In this document: positions 36,339 to 46,108 of the stretch, piece by piece
Layout of the letters: each line of letters opens with the position of its first letter
Position numbering within the stretch: the stretch's first letter is position 1
Origin: Prosthecobacter gellanilyticus
GTDB lineage: Bacteria > Verrucomicrobiota > Verrucomicrobiia > Verrucomicrobiales > Verrucomicrobiaceae
Length of the DNA stretch: 64,000 bases
NCBI RefSeq assembly: GCF_007992435.1
Contig: NZ_BKAG01000024.1
Coordinates: 1 to 64,000 of the forward strand
Direction: 5' to 3'
Program-made: the position numbers and the translations under genes
Notes under the pieces: model-generated
What the model was told of the DNA's origin: nothing
What the model saw: the letters and a program-made list of their open reading frames with translations, nothing else
The model's database searches: none

Positions 36339-36410
36339 CGCCTGCTTGTTGGAAACATCTCCGCCCATCCCCGACGGGGAGAAAGCGAGTTTGTAACCTA
36401 CAAGCAGGCG
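36339..36410 (+). terminator. Cruciform, possible terminator after the ThuA giant gene
   Basis: CGCCTGCTTGT (36339-36349) is the perfect reverse complement of ACAAGCAGGCG (36400-36410). The 50-nt loop carries its own small stem (TCCCC-GAC-GGGGA). CTGTCTTTTC follows. It lies 36 nt after the stop codon of the ThuA giant gene. Confidence 0.5.
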
Positions 36411-36566
36411 CTGTCTTTTCATGCCTCAATTTAAGGAAACCAGCGCAAATTTAAGCCATCCACCAAATCCGATAGGAGTTGTTTTGGAAGCGCTACACAG
36501 GGGAGACAAAAATTTAACAAGGGCCTGAAACAAGCAGCCGTTTTTTCGGAAAACTGAGTTGGGCTA

Positions 36567-36583
36567 GCTTTTGCGCAAAAAGC
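36567..36583. promoter_or_regulatory. Palindrome, possible operator
   Basis: GCTTTTGCGCAAAAAGC contains the perfect 12-bp palindrome TTTTGCGCAAAA and lies in the AT-rich zone about 140 nt before the start codon of the 2333-residue protein gene. The regulator is unknown; it could also be a chance palindrome. Confidence 0.35.
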
Positions 36584-36721
36584 GATTCTATGAAATGTTT
36601 CTCGTGATTCCGTTTCTCTTTAAAAGCTGGCGCTCGAAATGCATTTGTCATAAAATTGTAATTCAGACTCCGTCCCGGGGGTGAATGCGCAGCACTGTTG
36701 AAACTCTCACTTTTGACCGCC

Positions 36722-39700
36722 ATGAAATTCCCCACTGTCAGACAGTTCCTTATCCCCTTGTTTCTGCTGGGGTTGTTCCATGTCACGCCGGCAGGTGCCG
36801 TGCCAACGAAACTCGGCGATCTGGATGACGATGGCATCCACACTGCGAATGACCTGGCCAAACTGGTGGCGCACAGCACGGGCGCGGTTTTGCTTTCCGA
36901 GAACCTGATCCCTTTCGCTGACCTCAATCAAGATGGTGCGATCAACAACACGGACCAGGAAGAGCTGATCAAGATCATCCTGGAGTCGACCCAGCCCCAA
37001 ACACTGCCCTTCGCCAAGGTGAGGCAAACGTCCCCCTACGCGGATGAGGGGGATGTGGCAGTGACTCGTGAGACGGTGGTGCACTTCACCATGCCGCTCT
37101 CCCTCACGGCCGCGCTGGACACCTCTCAGTTCTATGCGGACGCGAATGGCAGGCGCATTCTCTCGAATGTACAGATCTCGTCTGATCGAAGGAAGGCGAC
37201 GTTATTTTACTCGGAGCCGCTGCCATCAAACTCACGCGTGCGTGTGGTGATGGAAGGCGCAGGCCTGCTGGATCTGCTGGGACGCGGCATGGATCTGGAT
37301 GGCGATGGCGTGGCGGGCGGCAATTTGATCTTCACCTTTGACACGCTAAGCATCACGGGTCTGCCAGGCACGGGGATCAGCGGCCGGGTGCTGGCCAGCC
37401 AACGCGGCCCAGGCAATGCCGACATCCCCATCGCGGGCGCGACGGTCATGGTGGACGGTGCTGAAGAAACGCTGCGCACGACGACCGATGCGAACGGCAA
37501 CTTCCTGCTCACGCCCTGCCCTGCCGGCAGTTTCTTTGTGCATGTGGACGGGCGCACCAGCCCCGCCAGCAACTACCCCAATGGGAACTACTACCCAAGC
37601 GTGGGCAAACGCTGGGATGCCGTGGCCGGACGTCTGGACAACCAGAGTGGAAACATTCAGGACGAGGTGCGCGGATTCGTCTACCTCCCCATCATCGAAG
37701 GTGCCGCGCTGACCGCGGTGAGCGCCACTCAGGAAACGCCAGTGGAGCTTCCGCAAGACGTGCTGGACGAGCACCCGGAGCTTGAGGGCACACGCATGGT
37801 GGTGCCACCAAACTCTTTGTTCGCGGATGACGGCACGCGCGGCGGCAGGGTGGCGATCGCGCCCGTGGATCCAAGCCGTCTCCCCAGCCCGCTGCCGCCA
37901 GGTTTGGAACTGCCGATGGTCATCACCATTCAGACTGACGGCGGAAGCAACTTTGACATTCCCGTTCCGATCACCTTCCCCAACCTTCCCGATCCCGTCA
38001 CAGGACTCAAACTGCCGCCCGGCGCCAAGACCGCCCTGTGGTCTTTCAATCACGATCTTGGCGACTGGGAAGTCGTGGGTCCCATGACCGTCTCTGAAGA
38101 TGGCGAATTCGTGACCACTGATGCTGGAGTGGGCATCAGGCAGCCAGGGTGGCACGGCACGCAGCAAGGTTCCGGAGGCAATGGCGGACCGCCCCGCCGT
38201 CGTCCGAAGCCGCCGCCCGAGGATCCGCCATGCCCGAAGAAATCCGCCTGGGACTATGCCAACCTCATCTATGATGTGGGCAAGGAGACGGCGAGCTGCG
38301 CCATCGAGTTTGCCAAGGCCAAGGAGGCCCTGAAGTGCATCTTCACCCTCGTCGACCTAACCAAAAATCTGCTCGTCGGCGCCGCCAACATTGGTGACGC
38401 GCTCGGATCCGGTGAAAATCTCCAGGCTGTGGAGCACCTCTTGAGCATCATTGAGGCGGACCTTGCCGACACCGAGGCTCTGCTGAGCTGCGCGAAGGCT
38501 GGATCACCTTTCAGCAGAGCTACCGCAGCCTTCGAGTGCGTGGGCAATGCCCTGAACATCGCGGACGGCATCTGCCAGTTCAATGATGACGCGTCCGCAC
38601 CGCCGAAGTGCCAGGCGGGCTACGGTGCCAAAAAGTTCTGCCAGGGCATCCAGCTAGCCCGCTTTTTGCACAGCGAGATCAAGATCGTGGTCGATCTGGC
38701 CAAAGGCCTCGAAGAGCAGGCCGTTCTGGCTGGTGCGACTGCGGCGGTGAAGCATGTGAAGCTTCTGCTGGAAACCTACCGCCGCCAGACAGCAGGTTCT
38801 CCACCTCCTCCCGGCTCTCCCCCGCCGCCACCGCCTGGAGACGTCACCCTCACGCCTGAACAGGTCGCACAGATCCGTCTGCGTCTGGCAGACATGCAGA
38901 AAGAGCTGCTCAAACTCCAGGAACTGGCCAACAGCGGCAGGAAGCTGATCCAGGCCATGGACAATTTCCAAAAGCAGGCAGACAGCATGGTGTCCGAAGT
39001 GGGCCAGGACCTGACTCAGTTTGGCGAGTCTGTGCAGCGCTCCAGCTACTACCGCATCACGATCAACGACGTGGTGCAGCGTGGTCGCACGGCGCCCTCC
39101 GGTGGTCTCAGCCTGATTATGGCCCCGGACGCGCGCTATGACCTCTCCCTCTATGACCCCATCTCCAAGGAGATCGGCAGCACGCTGGGTGCCACGGGTG
39201 CCAACGGCTCGAACATCAATCTCAATGGCATCGCCTATCAATCGACCACCGGCATGCTGGATGACGACAGCGACGGCCTTGTGAACCAGGCCGAGGGCAT
39301 CATCGGCACCAATCCGGCGGACAACGACACCGACAATGACGGCATCCTGGACGGTGCCGAAGTGGAGCAGGGTTCTGATCCGCTGGGCGGCCTCATCGCC
39401 CAGACGGGCATTATCGCCACGGTGCCGCAGACGGCTCCCGCCTGGCACATCAGCACCGCGAATAATCTGGCGGTGATCTCCCACCGCGCCGCGGGTGTGT
39501 CACTCTACAACATCGCCAATCCTCTGACGCCTTCGCTCACCCAGCTTTATGACACAGATGGCAGCGCCGAGGCTGCGGTGATTATCCGAAATCTTGTGGC
39601 AGTGGCAGACAGCTCCTCGCTTCTCATCCTGGATGCGACCAATCCATCCGCGATGGTTCAGCGGCACCGGGTCATGGCGAGCAACGCGACCTTCATGTCC

Positions 39701-42700
39701 GTGGCCACGGACGGCGTCATGGTCTACGGCGGTTCGAACAACGGCAAGGTCTACGCCATCGATCTGGCGTCAGGATCCATCCTCGGAGAGATCTCGCTGG
39801 CGGACTCTGGCATGGTCCAAGATCTGGCCGTCTGGCGCGGCAGGCTGTATGCCGTCCAAGTCGGCAAGTTGACGACCATCAATCTGGATACCCTGGCCGT
39901 CACGGGCACCCTGACGATCCCGGGCAACGTCGGCGCTGGTCAGCGCCGGTTCCGCTTGTTTGCGGGTGATGGAACCCTGTATGCCACGCATACCAGCGGG
40001 TTTAACATCGTCGACACGGCCACCACGCCTGACACCCCCACACTGGTCACCAACTACAGCACGGCCGCGTTTGGCTGGAAGCAGATCGTCGGCACTGGCA
40101 ACGGGCTGGGCGTGGCGGCAGTGAGCCCGAACTCCACGGATGACGGCCCGCATGAGATCGATCTCTACACACTCGGTGCGGATCAGAGGACACCCGCCTT
40201 TAACTCCACCTTCATCACGCCAGGCCTGGCAGCGGCCGTGTCTCTCTTCAATGGCCTGGCCTATGTGGCAGACAGCGGCTCCGGCCTACAGGTGCTGAGC
40301 TTCAAACCGTTCGACAACCTCGGTGTCTCACCTGTGATCTCCCTCACGGCAAACCCCGCCCTCAACCAGGGCAATGCGAGCGGCGAGATCGAGTCTGGCA
40401 AACCGTTCCGCATCTATGCCAACGCCACGGATGATGTGCAGGTGCGCAACGTCGAGTTCTATGTGGACGGCAATCTGGTCGACGTGGATGGCAGCTACCC
40501 CTTTGAAGGTGGTTTCAATGCCCCGGTCCGCAGTCCGCAGAAAACCTCCTTCACCGTTCGTGCGAAGGTCTCTGACACGGGTGGCAACGCCACCTGGTCC
40601 ACGCTCTACACCATCGCCATCATTCCAGACCTCATTCCGCCGCTGGTGAAGCGGACCTATCCGTCTTCGATTGGTGGTTTGGTGAAGAGCGTCCTCGGCA
40701 TCTTCAACGAGCCACTGGATCCCGCCACGCTCACGGCCAGCTCTGTCCAGCTCACCTTCGCAGGTCCGGATGGTGTGCTCGACAGCGGGGGCGATGACAG
40801 CACCGTCACGGCCCAATCCATCGTCTATCGCGAGGACATCAACGGGGTCTCCTTCAACGTGAACCCAAGCCTGCCCGACGGCGTCCTGCCCCAGGGCCTC
40901 TATCGTGGCAGACTCACCACCGCGATCAAGGATGCGAGTGGCAACGCGCTGGCCGCAGACCACGTCTGGACCTTCACCACGAACAACTCCAGTTCCATCT
41001 TCATTGCCACAACTGATGGCACCTATAACTGGACGGACCCAGCCAACTGGAGCACCGGCACTGTGCCCGGAGCCGGCAGCACCGTCATCATCGATGCCGG
41101 ACCCGGTGTTCGCATCAACCTGGGCGCGGCCGCGCTCAGCGGGGTCACGCTCAGTGTCCAGGGAGGTGCCAAGCTTGTGCTCCAGGCTGCGAACGCCACC
41201 CTGCACAACGTCACCCTCAACGGCGATCTGTATCTGGAAGGCTATGCCTATCTGACGGTCACCGGAGGCCTGACCTTTGACAACGGCCGCATCATCATGA
41301 CATCGTCTAGCGGAACTCAGGTCCTGAATGTGCCTAACAACATCTCATTCAACGGCACGGGTGAGATCCTCATTGGATCACAAGCCACTGCATACCTGCA
41401 AACCTATGACGGACTTACCCTCGGGGCAGGCATCACCACCCGCCTTCGTGGCTATGCGTCCCTGGGATACTACTACTATTATTATCTGTCCAATCCGATC
41501 ATCAATCTGGGCACGATCGTCAGTGAAGCGCCGAATGTGGATTGGTATGTGTATGCGATGGACAACCAGGGAACGATCACCGTGAACCAGGGCCGGCTTT
41601 ACACCCAGTATCGGTATGTCAATCATGGGACGATGAACCTTGGCGGCACCGGTGAAGTGATCGCCTACCAGTCGACCGCTGGTGCTGGCGGCTTGGATTT
41701 CCTCGGAACGATCAATCGCAATGGCGGCACCCTGACCCTGGCGGACACCTTCGATCTCAATGGTGGCACCCTGGCGCTGACCGCGACCACGGGCTCATGG
41801 AACCTGAAGTATGCCACGCTCAAGAACGGCACCATCACCACGTCCGGGGGAGCAGCCTTGACCGTGGCTGAAGGCGGCTACTCCGCCACTCTTGAGAACA
41901 TCGACCTGCAGGGCACCGTCAATGTGCCTCCGGGCAGTTATCTCTATCTCAAAGGGGCCTGGCAAAACCATGGGGTCATCAATCTCGACAAATCGTATCT
42001 GCAGGTGGAAGGAAGCTTCCCCCTGAGTCAGATGGGCACGATCAACCAGACCGGCACCAGTGCGGTGAGGATCACCGGCGAGATCATCAACACCGGCCTC
42101 ACCCTGGACCCAGGAAACCTGCCTTCCTCCTACATCCTTTATGACGGCACCGTCAAAGGAGGCAGCGTGGGCAAGGCAGGCCCGGGGCCGGTGGTCATGC
42201 CGGACGGAGCGCGGTGGAAGTTTGACGGAGTGACCCTCACCAGCGATCTCCAGATGGGTTACGGTTCCTCGCTGGATATCACCAACGGCCTGACCCTGAA
42301 CAACGTCAACATCATCGGCCTGAGCGACACCCAGCCTAACTATGTTTACGCAGACATCGAGTTCATCGGCAGCCAGACACTCGGCGGCACGGGGAGCTTG
42401 ATCTTTGACACAGCGGGTGTGACCTACAATTCGCTCAACATCCAGATCACTTCTCCCTATAACTACAGCACGGGTGTCTACATGCCGGCGCAGGTGACCT
42501 TTGCTCCCACGATCACCTCACGCATCAAGGGCGGTTACATCTATGCCTACAGCAGCCTCACAGAGTTCATTCACCAGGGCACCATGCATTGCACCGCAGG
42601 AAGCGATCTGACCATGTACGGCAAGATCAGCAACTCCGGAACCATCAACATTCCCGATGGCAAACTCACTCTCAACAGCCAGGGCAGTGAGACCTGGAAC

Positions 42701-43723
42701 AACACCGGCACCATCAATCTGTCCGGCACAGGTGAGCTCCGCATGGGCGGCCAGTTCACCCTGGCCCAGCTCGGTGTGGTAAACCGAACCGGGGGCAAGC
42801 AGATCATTGTCGGCACCCTGGATCTCAGGCCAGCGGGCACTCTGGCCCTGAATGCCACCACGGGGTCCTGGGAAATGGCCAGCTCGGGAACTGTGAAGGG
42901 CGGCACCATCACGACCACAGGAGGCTCCAAGCTGGTGATCCAGTCCGGTCAATCTGGACAGCTGGACAGCAGCACGCTTCAAGGCACTCTGGACAACAAT
43001 GACGGCACCCTGACGATGCTGGGAGACTGGGTCAACCAAGGCGTCATCAACGTCACCGACGGCACGATCAACTGGGGCGGCGAATACGTCATCGCTGAAC
43101 TCGGAACCGTCAATGCCGTGAACTCGGAGATGTTCATCACGGGTATCCTCAACAACACCGGCACGACCTTCCAGCTGGACAACCCATCCCTGAGGCTTGG
43201 CTACGAAGGAACGATCAAAGGTGGTGCGATCACCGCCGCCTCCCCCGACCACATCCTGAACAACGGCTACTACAACACCCAGACTCTGGATGGAGTGACC
43301 GTGGCGTCCAATTTCAAGATCCGGGGACAGATCTACTTCAAGAACGGTCTGACCATCAACACAGGGGTCACGCTCACCTCCGTGGGCACGTACTTCCGTT
43401 TCGTGGGCAGCCAGACCCTGGGAGGGGGCGGCACTTTGACCATCGACTCCCAAGACTACTACGGGAACTACATCTACGCCGACCGAGCCCTCCAGGACGG
43501 CCAGTACCTGGTACCGGCCAACCTGACCTTCGGACCTAACTTCACTCTTCTGGCTCATCAGAACGTCTATCTGGACACCAGCAGCTACGGGGAGGACAAG
43601 ATCATCAACCAGGGCCTGATCCGCTGTGAAACCAATGGCATGGTCATCGACATACGACGTCCTTTCCAGAACGACGGCCAGATCCAGGAGGCCAACGGCG
43701 GCGTGGTCAACGTTCACGACTAA
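36722..43723 (+). CDS. Giant secreted protein with dockerin-like N-terminus and beta-helix C-terminus
   Basis: 2333 residues from the ATG at 36722 (an in-frame TTG at 36698 is less likely). Signal peptide ends PAGA, residue 26. Residues 31-88 form a dockerin-like pair of calcium loops: D33-L-D35-D-D37-G...D44 and D67-L-N69-Q-D71-G...D78, 34 residues apart. Then an SbsA-type Ig strand region, a carboxypeptidase-regulatory-like sandwich (ISGRVLASQRG...DANGNFLL), Pro-rich linkers, a Cys-containing helical part (about 503-690), thrombospondin type 3 loops (about 845-890), LVIVD-like repeats (about 905-1200), Ig-like domains and, from about 1427, a right-handed beta-helix of three modules. It lies in one unit with the next two genes. 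Role: probably surface scaffold or adhesin; carbohydrate contact is inference. Confidence 0.83.
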   Translation: MKFPTVRQFLIPLFLLGLFHVTPAGAVPTKLGDLDDDGIHTANDLAKLVAHSTGAVLLSENLIPFADLNQDGAINNTDQEELIKIILESTQPQTLPFAKVRQTSPYADEGDVAVTRETVVHFTMPLSLTAALDTSQFYADANGRRILSNVQISSDRRKATLFYSEPLPSNSRVRVVMEGAGLLDLLGRGMDLDGDGVAGGNLIFTFDTLSITGLPGTGISGRVLASQRGPGNADIPIAGATVMVDGAEETLRTTTDANGNFLLTPCPAGSFFVHVDGRTSPASNYPNGNYYPSVGKRWDAVAGRLDNQSGNIQDEVRGFVYLPIIEGAALTAVSATQETPVELPQDVLDEHPELEGTRMVVPPNSLFADDGTRGGRVAIAPVDPSRLPSPLPPGLELPMVITIQTDGGSNFDIPVPITFPNLPDPVTGLKLPPGAKTALWSFNHDLGDWEVVGPMTVSEDGEFVTTDAGVGIRQPGWHGTQQGSGGNGGPPRRRPKPPPEDPPCPKKSAWDYANLIYDVGKETASCAIEFAKAKEALKCIFTLVDLTKNLLVGAANIGDALGSGENLQAVEHLLSIIEADLADTEALLSCAKAGSPFSRATAAFECVGNALNIADGICQFNDDASAPPKCQAGYGAKKFCQGIQLARFLHSEIKIVVDLAKGLEEQAVLAGATAAVKHVKLLLETYRRQTAGSPPPPGSPPPPPPGDVTLTPEQVAQIRLRLADMQKELLKLQELANSGRKLIQAMDNFQKQADSMVSEVGQDLTQFGESVQRSSYYRITINDVVQRGRTAPSGGLSLIMAPDARYDLSLYDPISKEIGSTLGATGANGSNINLNGIAYQSTTGMLDDDSDGLVNQAEGIIGTNPADNDTDNDGILDGAEVEQGSDPLGGLIAQTGIIATVPQTAPAWHISTANNLAVISHRAAGVSLYNIANPLTPSLTQLYDTDGSAEAAVIIRNLVAVADSSSLLILDATNPSAMVQRHRVMASNATFMSVATDGVMVYGGSNNGKVYAIDLASGSILGEISLADSGMVQDLAVWRGRLYAVQVGKLTTINLDTLAVTGTLTIPGNVGAGQRRFRLFAGDGTLYATHTSGFNIVDTATTPDTPTLVTNYSTAAFGWKQIVGTGNGLGVAAVSPNSTDDGPHEIDLYTLGADQRTPAFNSTFITPGLAAAVSLFNGLAYVADSGSGLQVLSFKPFDNLGVSPVISLTANPALNQGNASGEIESGKPFRIYANATDDVQVRNVEFYVDGNLVDVDGSYPFEGGFNAPVRSPQKTSFTVRAKVSDTGGNATWSTLYTIAIIPDLIPPLVKRTYPSSIGGLVKSVLGIFNEPLDPATLTASSVQLTFAGPDGVLDSGGDDSTVTAQSIVYREDINGVSFNVNPSLPDGVLPQGLYRGRLTTAIKDASGNALAADHVWTFTTNNSSSIFIATTDGTYNWTDPANWSTGTVPGAGSTVIIDAGPGVRINLGAAALSGVTLSVQGGAKLVLQAANATLHNVTLNGDLYLEGYAYLTVTGGLTFDNGRIIMTSSSGTQVLNVPNNISFNGTGEILIGSQATAYLQTYDGLTLGAGITTRLRGYASLGYYYYYYLSNPIINLGTIVSEAPNVDWYVYAMDNQGTITVNQGRLYTQYRYVNHGTMNLGGTGEVIAYQSTAGAGGLDFLGTINRNGGTLTLADTFDLNGGTLALTATTGSWNLKYATLKNGTITTSGGAALTVAEGGYSATLENIDLQGTVNVPPGSYLYLKGAWQNHGVINLDKSYLQVEGSFPLSQMGTINQTGTSAVRITGEIINTGLTLDPGNLPSSYILYDGTVKGGSVGKAGPGPVVMPDGARWKFDGVTLTSDLQMGYGSSLDITNGLTLNNVNIIGLSDTQPNYVYADIEFIGSQTLGGTGSLIFDTAGVTYNSLNIQITSPYNYSTGVYMPAQVTFAPTITSRIKGGYIYAYSSLTEFIHQGTMHCTAGSDLTMYGKISNSGTINIPDGKLTLNSQGSETWNNTGTINLSGTGELRMGGQFTLAQLGVVNRTGGKQIIVGTLDLRPAGTLALNATTGSWEMASSGTVKGGTITTTGGSKLVIQSGQSGQLDSSTLQGTLDNNDGTLTMLGDWVNQGVINVTDGTINWGGEYVIAELGTVNAVNSEMFITGILNNTGTTFQLDNPSLRLGYEGTIKGGAITAASPDHILNNGYYNTQTLDGVTVASNFKIRGQIYFKNGLTINTGVTLTSVGTYFRFVGSQTLGGGGTLTIDSQDYYGNYIYADRALQDGQYLVPANLTFGPNFTLLAHQNVYLDTSSYGEDKIINQGLIRCETNGMVIDIRRPFQNDGQIQEANGGVVNVHD
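41210..43720 (+). repeat. Three-module internal repeat in the beta-helix
   Basis: The coding sequence of the beta-helix repeats with a period of about 1.02-1.07 kb. Modules start near 41210 (GDLYLEGYAYLTVTGGLTFDN), 42230 (SDLQMGYGSSLDITNGLTLNN) and 43300 (SNFKIRGQIYFKNGLTINTG), the last being cut short by the end of the gene. Between them the blocks LALTATTGSW / LALNATTGSWEM and IGSQ / FIGSQTLGG / FVGSQTLGG recur at matching places. Confidence 0.65.
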
Positions 43724-43737
43724 CCTATTCTACTGCC

Positions 43738-46104
43738 ATGAAAATCATCCTTGTTTCCATTCTGGGCATCGCCCTGGGCATGCAGAGCACGGGCAGTCAT
43801 GCCGCCACGGCGCTGGGTGTGCGTGAAGCGACGCCTGAGGCCTCCACGGCATCTCAGGTGCCCGTGTCTCTGAGCACGACCGTGACCGCTGTGGCACTCC
43901 AGGCAGATGTCCTCTACGATGAGGATCTCTACATCGTGGGAGATGCCACGGGAGGAACTCAGCCGGAGGGAGTCAAGGTGGAGTCCCGGAAGATCGAAGA
44001 CGGCAGGCTCCGGGTGGTGGTCTACCACCGCAGCAACGGCGCGCTGGACAGTGATGTGGTGTTCCAGGTGCCGCTCACGGCCAAGGCCGGTGTCGTCAAT
44101 CCAGATCCGATCGTCCTCACAGACTTCGTGGTGGCAGGCCAGGGCGGAACAGTGCTCAACACCTCCCTGCTGCCCAAGGTGCGGCTGGTGGGGCTGCGCA
44201 ACAACGGCATGAATGGCCGCCAAGGCATCGAGCTGAGCGCCATCGCGAGCGCCACGCCTGGCAACATCACCAAGGTCGAGTACTATGTGGGCGGCCAAAA
44301 AGAGGGAGAGGGCACGGGGCCTAACTTTACCTTTCTGTGGAGGCCAAACAGCAGCGGGCCGTTTGAGGTTGTCGCAGTCGCCTATGACAGCAACGGCCAG
44401 CAGGTCTACTCCCGGACCATCCCGGTGATCGTGACTCATGTCGGCACCTACGCCAGCCCCGTCCTGGGGAACTACTTCGGCCTGGTGCGCGGACAGACCT
44501 TCAGTTTTGCCAATGATGGTTATGTCACCATGACCTCGGCTTTGAACAGATCCTTCACGCTCAAGCTGATGGTTGGCGGCAAGACGTATCCTGGCTCCGG
44601 CAGCTTTGACCCCAACGGCAACGCCATCATCGATGTGAAGCGCCCTGGCATGTCCACCCTAAAGGTCGTGCTGGCACACTCCAGCACACCGACTGTGGAC
44701 CAGATCCATGGCCGCGTGGCCGACGGTCCTTTTGCCAACGGCAAGTTCAGCGGAAACACCTTTGAAACGGAGTTCACGGTCAACCGTGTGACCTGGAAGC
44801 TGAAGACCAACGAGGCACCGCAGAACGGCGTGTATACCATGCTCATCCCCGCGCATGTGGATGCGAGCACCCAGAAGGCACCGCTCGGCACCAGCTTTGG
44901 CACCGTGACGGTCGGAAAGGACGGCAGCGCCAAGCTCGTGGGCTCACTGGCGGATGGCAGTCCGGGCATCACGGCTTCCAGCTTCATTTCCAAGGACGGC
45001 TTCTGGCCTGTGTATGCCTCTCTCTACACCAACAAGGGTGTCATCATGGGCGACCTCGAGTTCGCGGACATCGAAGAAACGAGTGATCTTAACGGCCCGC
45101 TGACCTGGATGCGCCCTGTGGACAGCAAGGCCGCGATGTTCAAGCTGGGCTTCGGAACCACGGTCAATGCCATCGGCTCGCGCTTCGTCAAGCCGGCGGC
45201 CAACGCACGCCTCTTCCCGCTGGCGAATGTGGGCGGGAACAGCCTGCTCTTTCTGACCGATGGGGGGCTGCCCGAAGACCTGGAACGCCTTACCTTGATG
45301 ACGGCCGCCAACAAGGGCATCGTGCCCATCCAGGGAGCAGATGCCGCAACGTTTGTCCCCACAGCCACTTCCGGTTTGATCTCGGGAGCCTTCCTGCATC
45401 AGGACACGCAAAAGTCTGTGACCTACAAGGGAGCCGTGCTGCAGAAGCAGAACCTCGCCGGTGGTTTCTTCAGCGGCGGTCTCCTGGGCGGTGACATGGG
45501 CTTCAACGCGAACCCTGATCTGCCCCCGGGCACCGGTGATGCGGGCCCGATTGGGACCGCGCCTCTGCCGACCGTCAAGATCACCGCACCGGCGGCCAAT
45601 AGCACGCTCAAGTCTGTGACGGCCAATGTGGTGCAGATCAAAGGCACGGCGGCAGACAAGCAAGGCATCGCCAGCGTGAAAATCCAGGTGCTGCACAACG
45701 GTGTGCTCAGCGCGGCTGTGAATGCGGTGGGCACCCTGAACTGGACCTATAACCTCAACGTGCCGAATGGTGAAGGCGGCCTCTACACCATCTTTGCCAA
45801 GGCCACGGACAGCTCGCCTGCCGCAGATGAATCCGAGGTGCTCAGCCATGCCTTCTGGGTGCCGCTGAAGAGCGCCATGGTGATCGCTGTGAATGATGCG
45901 ACGAAAGGCAGTGTCAGCACGGGTTATCTCGGCAGCACTCAGCGTGATCTGGGCAAGAACGTCATCATCACGGCCACACCGAAAGCGAAGAAGAAATTCG
46001 TGCGCTGGACTGAAACAGCCTCGGGCGACACCTTCTCGACTTCAGCAAAGATCACTGTCATGATGGAAGTGGGTCTCTCTCTCACCGCCAACTTCAGCGA
46101 CTGA
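43738..46104 (+). CDS. Secreted protein with cohesin-like N-terminus and InlB-like C-terminus
   Basis: 788 residues with a signal peptide ending SHAA (about 22). Residues about 30-135 resemble a cohesin jelly-roll: VPVSLSTTVTAVALQADVLYD, then EDLYIVGDATG, GRLRVVVYHRSNG and DVVFQVPLTAKAG. About 150-225 is Ig-like. About 240-575 is the module shared with the 1499-residue protein at 22371. About 615-710 is another Ig-like domain (PTVKITAPAANSTLKSV), and the end (about 712-788) is a divergent InlB B-repeat-like domain (GKNVIITATPKAKKKFVRWTE). It starts 14 nt after the dockerin-like giant and is followed by the haloperoxidase-like gene after 4 nt. Likely partner of the upstream protein; not proved. 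Confidence 0.78.
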   Translation: MKIILVSILGIALGMQSTGSHAATALGVREATPEASTASQVPVSLSTTVTAVALQADVLYDEDLYIVGDATGGTQPEGVKVESRKIEDGRLRVVVYHRSNGALDSDVVFQVPLTAKAGVVNPDPIVLTDFVVAGQGGTVLNTSLLPKVRLVGLRNNGMNGRQGIELSAIASATPGNITKVEYYVGGQKEGEGTGPNFTFLWRPNSSGPFEVVAVAYDSNGQQVYSRTIPVIVTHVGTYASPVLGNYFGLVRGQTFSFANDGYVTMTSALNRSFTLKLMVGGKTYPGSGSFDPNGNAIIDVKRPGMSTLKVVLAHSSTPTVDQIHGRVADGPFANGKFSGNTFETEFTVNRVTWKLKTNEAPQNGVYTMLIPAHVDASTQKAPLGTSFGTVTVGKDGSAKLVGSLADGSPGITASSFISKDGFWPVYASLYTNKGVIMGDLEFADIEETSDLNGPLTWMRPVDSKAAMFKLGFGTTVNAIGSRFVKPAANARLFPLANVGGNSLLFLTDGGLPEDLERLTLMTAANKGIVPIQGADAATFVPTATSGLISGAFLHQDTQKSVTYKGAVLQKQNLAGGFFSGGLLGGDMGFNANPDLPPGTGDAGPIGTAPLPTVKITAPAANSTLKSVTANVVQIKGTAADKQGIASVKIQVLHNGVLSAAVNAVGTLNWTYNLNVPNGEGGLYTIFAKATDSSPAADESEVLSHAFWVPLKSAMVIAVNDATKGSVSTGYLGSTQRDLGKNVIITATPKAKKKFVRWTETASGDTFSTSAKITVMMEVGLSLTANFSD

Positions 46105-46108
46105 TCGC

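Larger units (their letters stand above)
36304..36721. other. Intergenic region before the dockerin/cohesin unit
   Basis: 418 nt with no convincing gene. The first third contains a nested inverted repeat that may end the ThuA gene. From about 36430 to 36670 the DNA is clearly more AT-rich than its surroundings, holding a 17-bp near-perfect palindrome (36567-36583) and AT-rich strings such as CATAAAATTGTAAT near 36650. This is the expected promoter zone of the secreted-protein unit that starts at 36722, but I cannot place a convincing -35/-10 pair. Confidence 0.55.

Noticed and set aside
36538..36549. CCG-TTTTTT-CGG as a second terminator
   Set aside because: Three-base stem only; not enough to terminate.
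36640..36670. Promoter of the dockerin/cohesin unit in the AT-rich text TTGTCATAAAATTGTAAT
   Set aside because: A -10-like TAAAAT is present, but no -35 box at suitable distance; not listed as a promoter.
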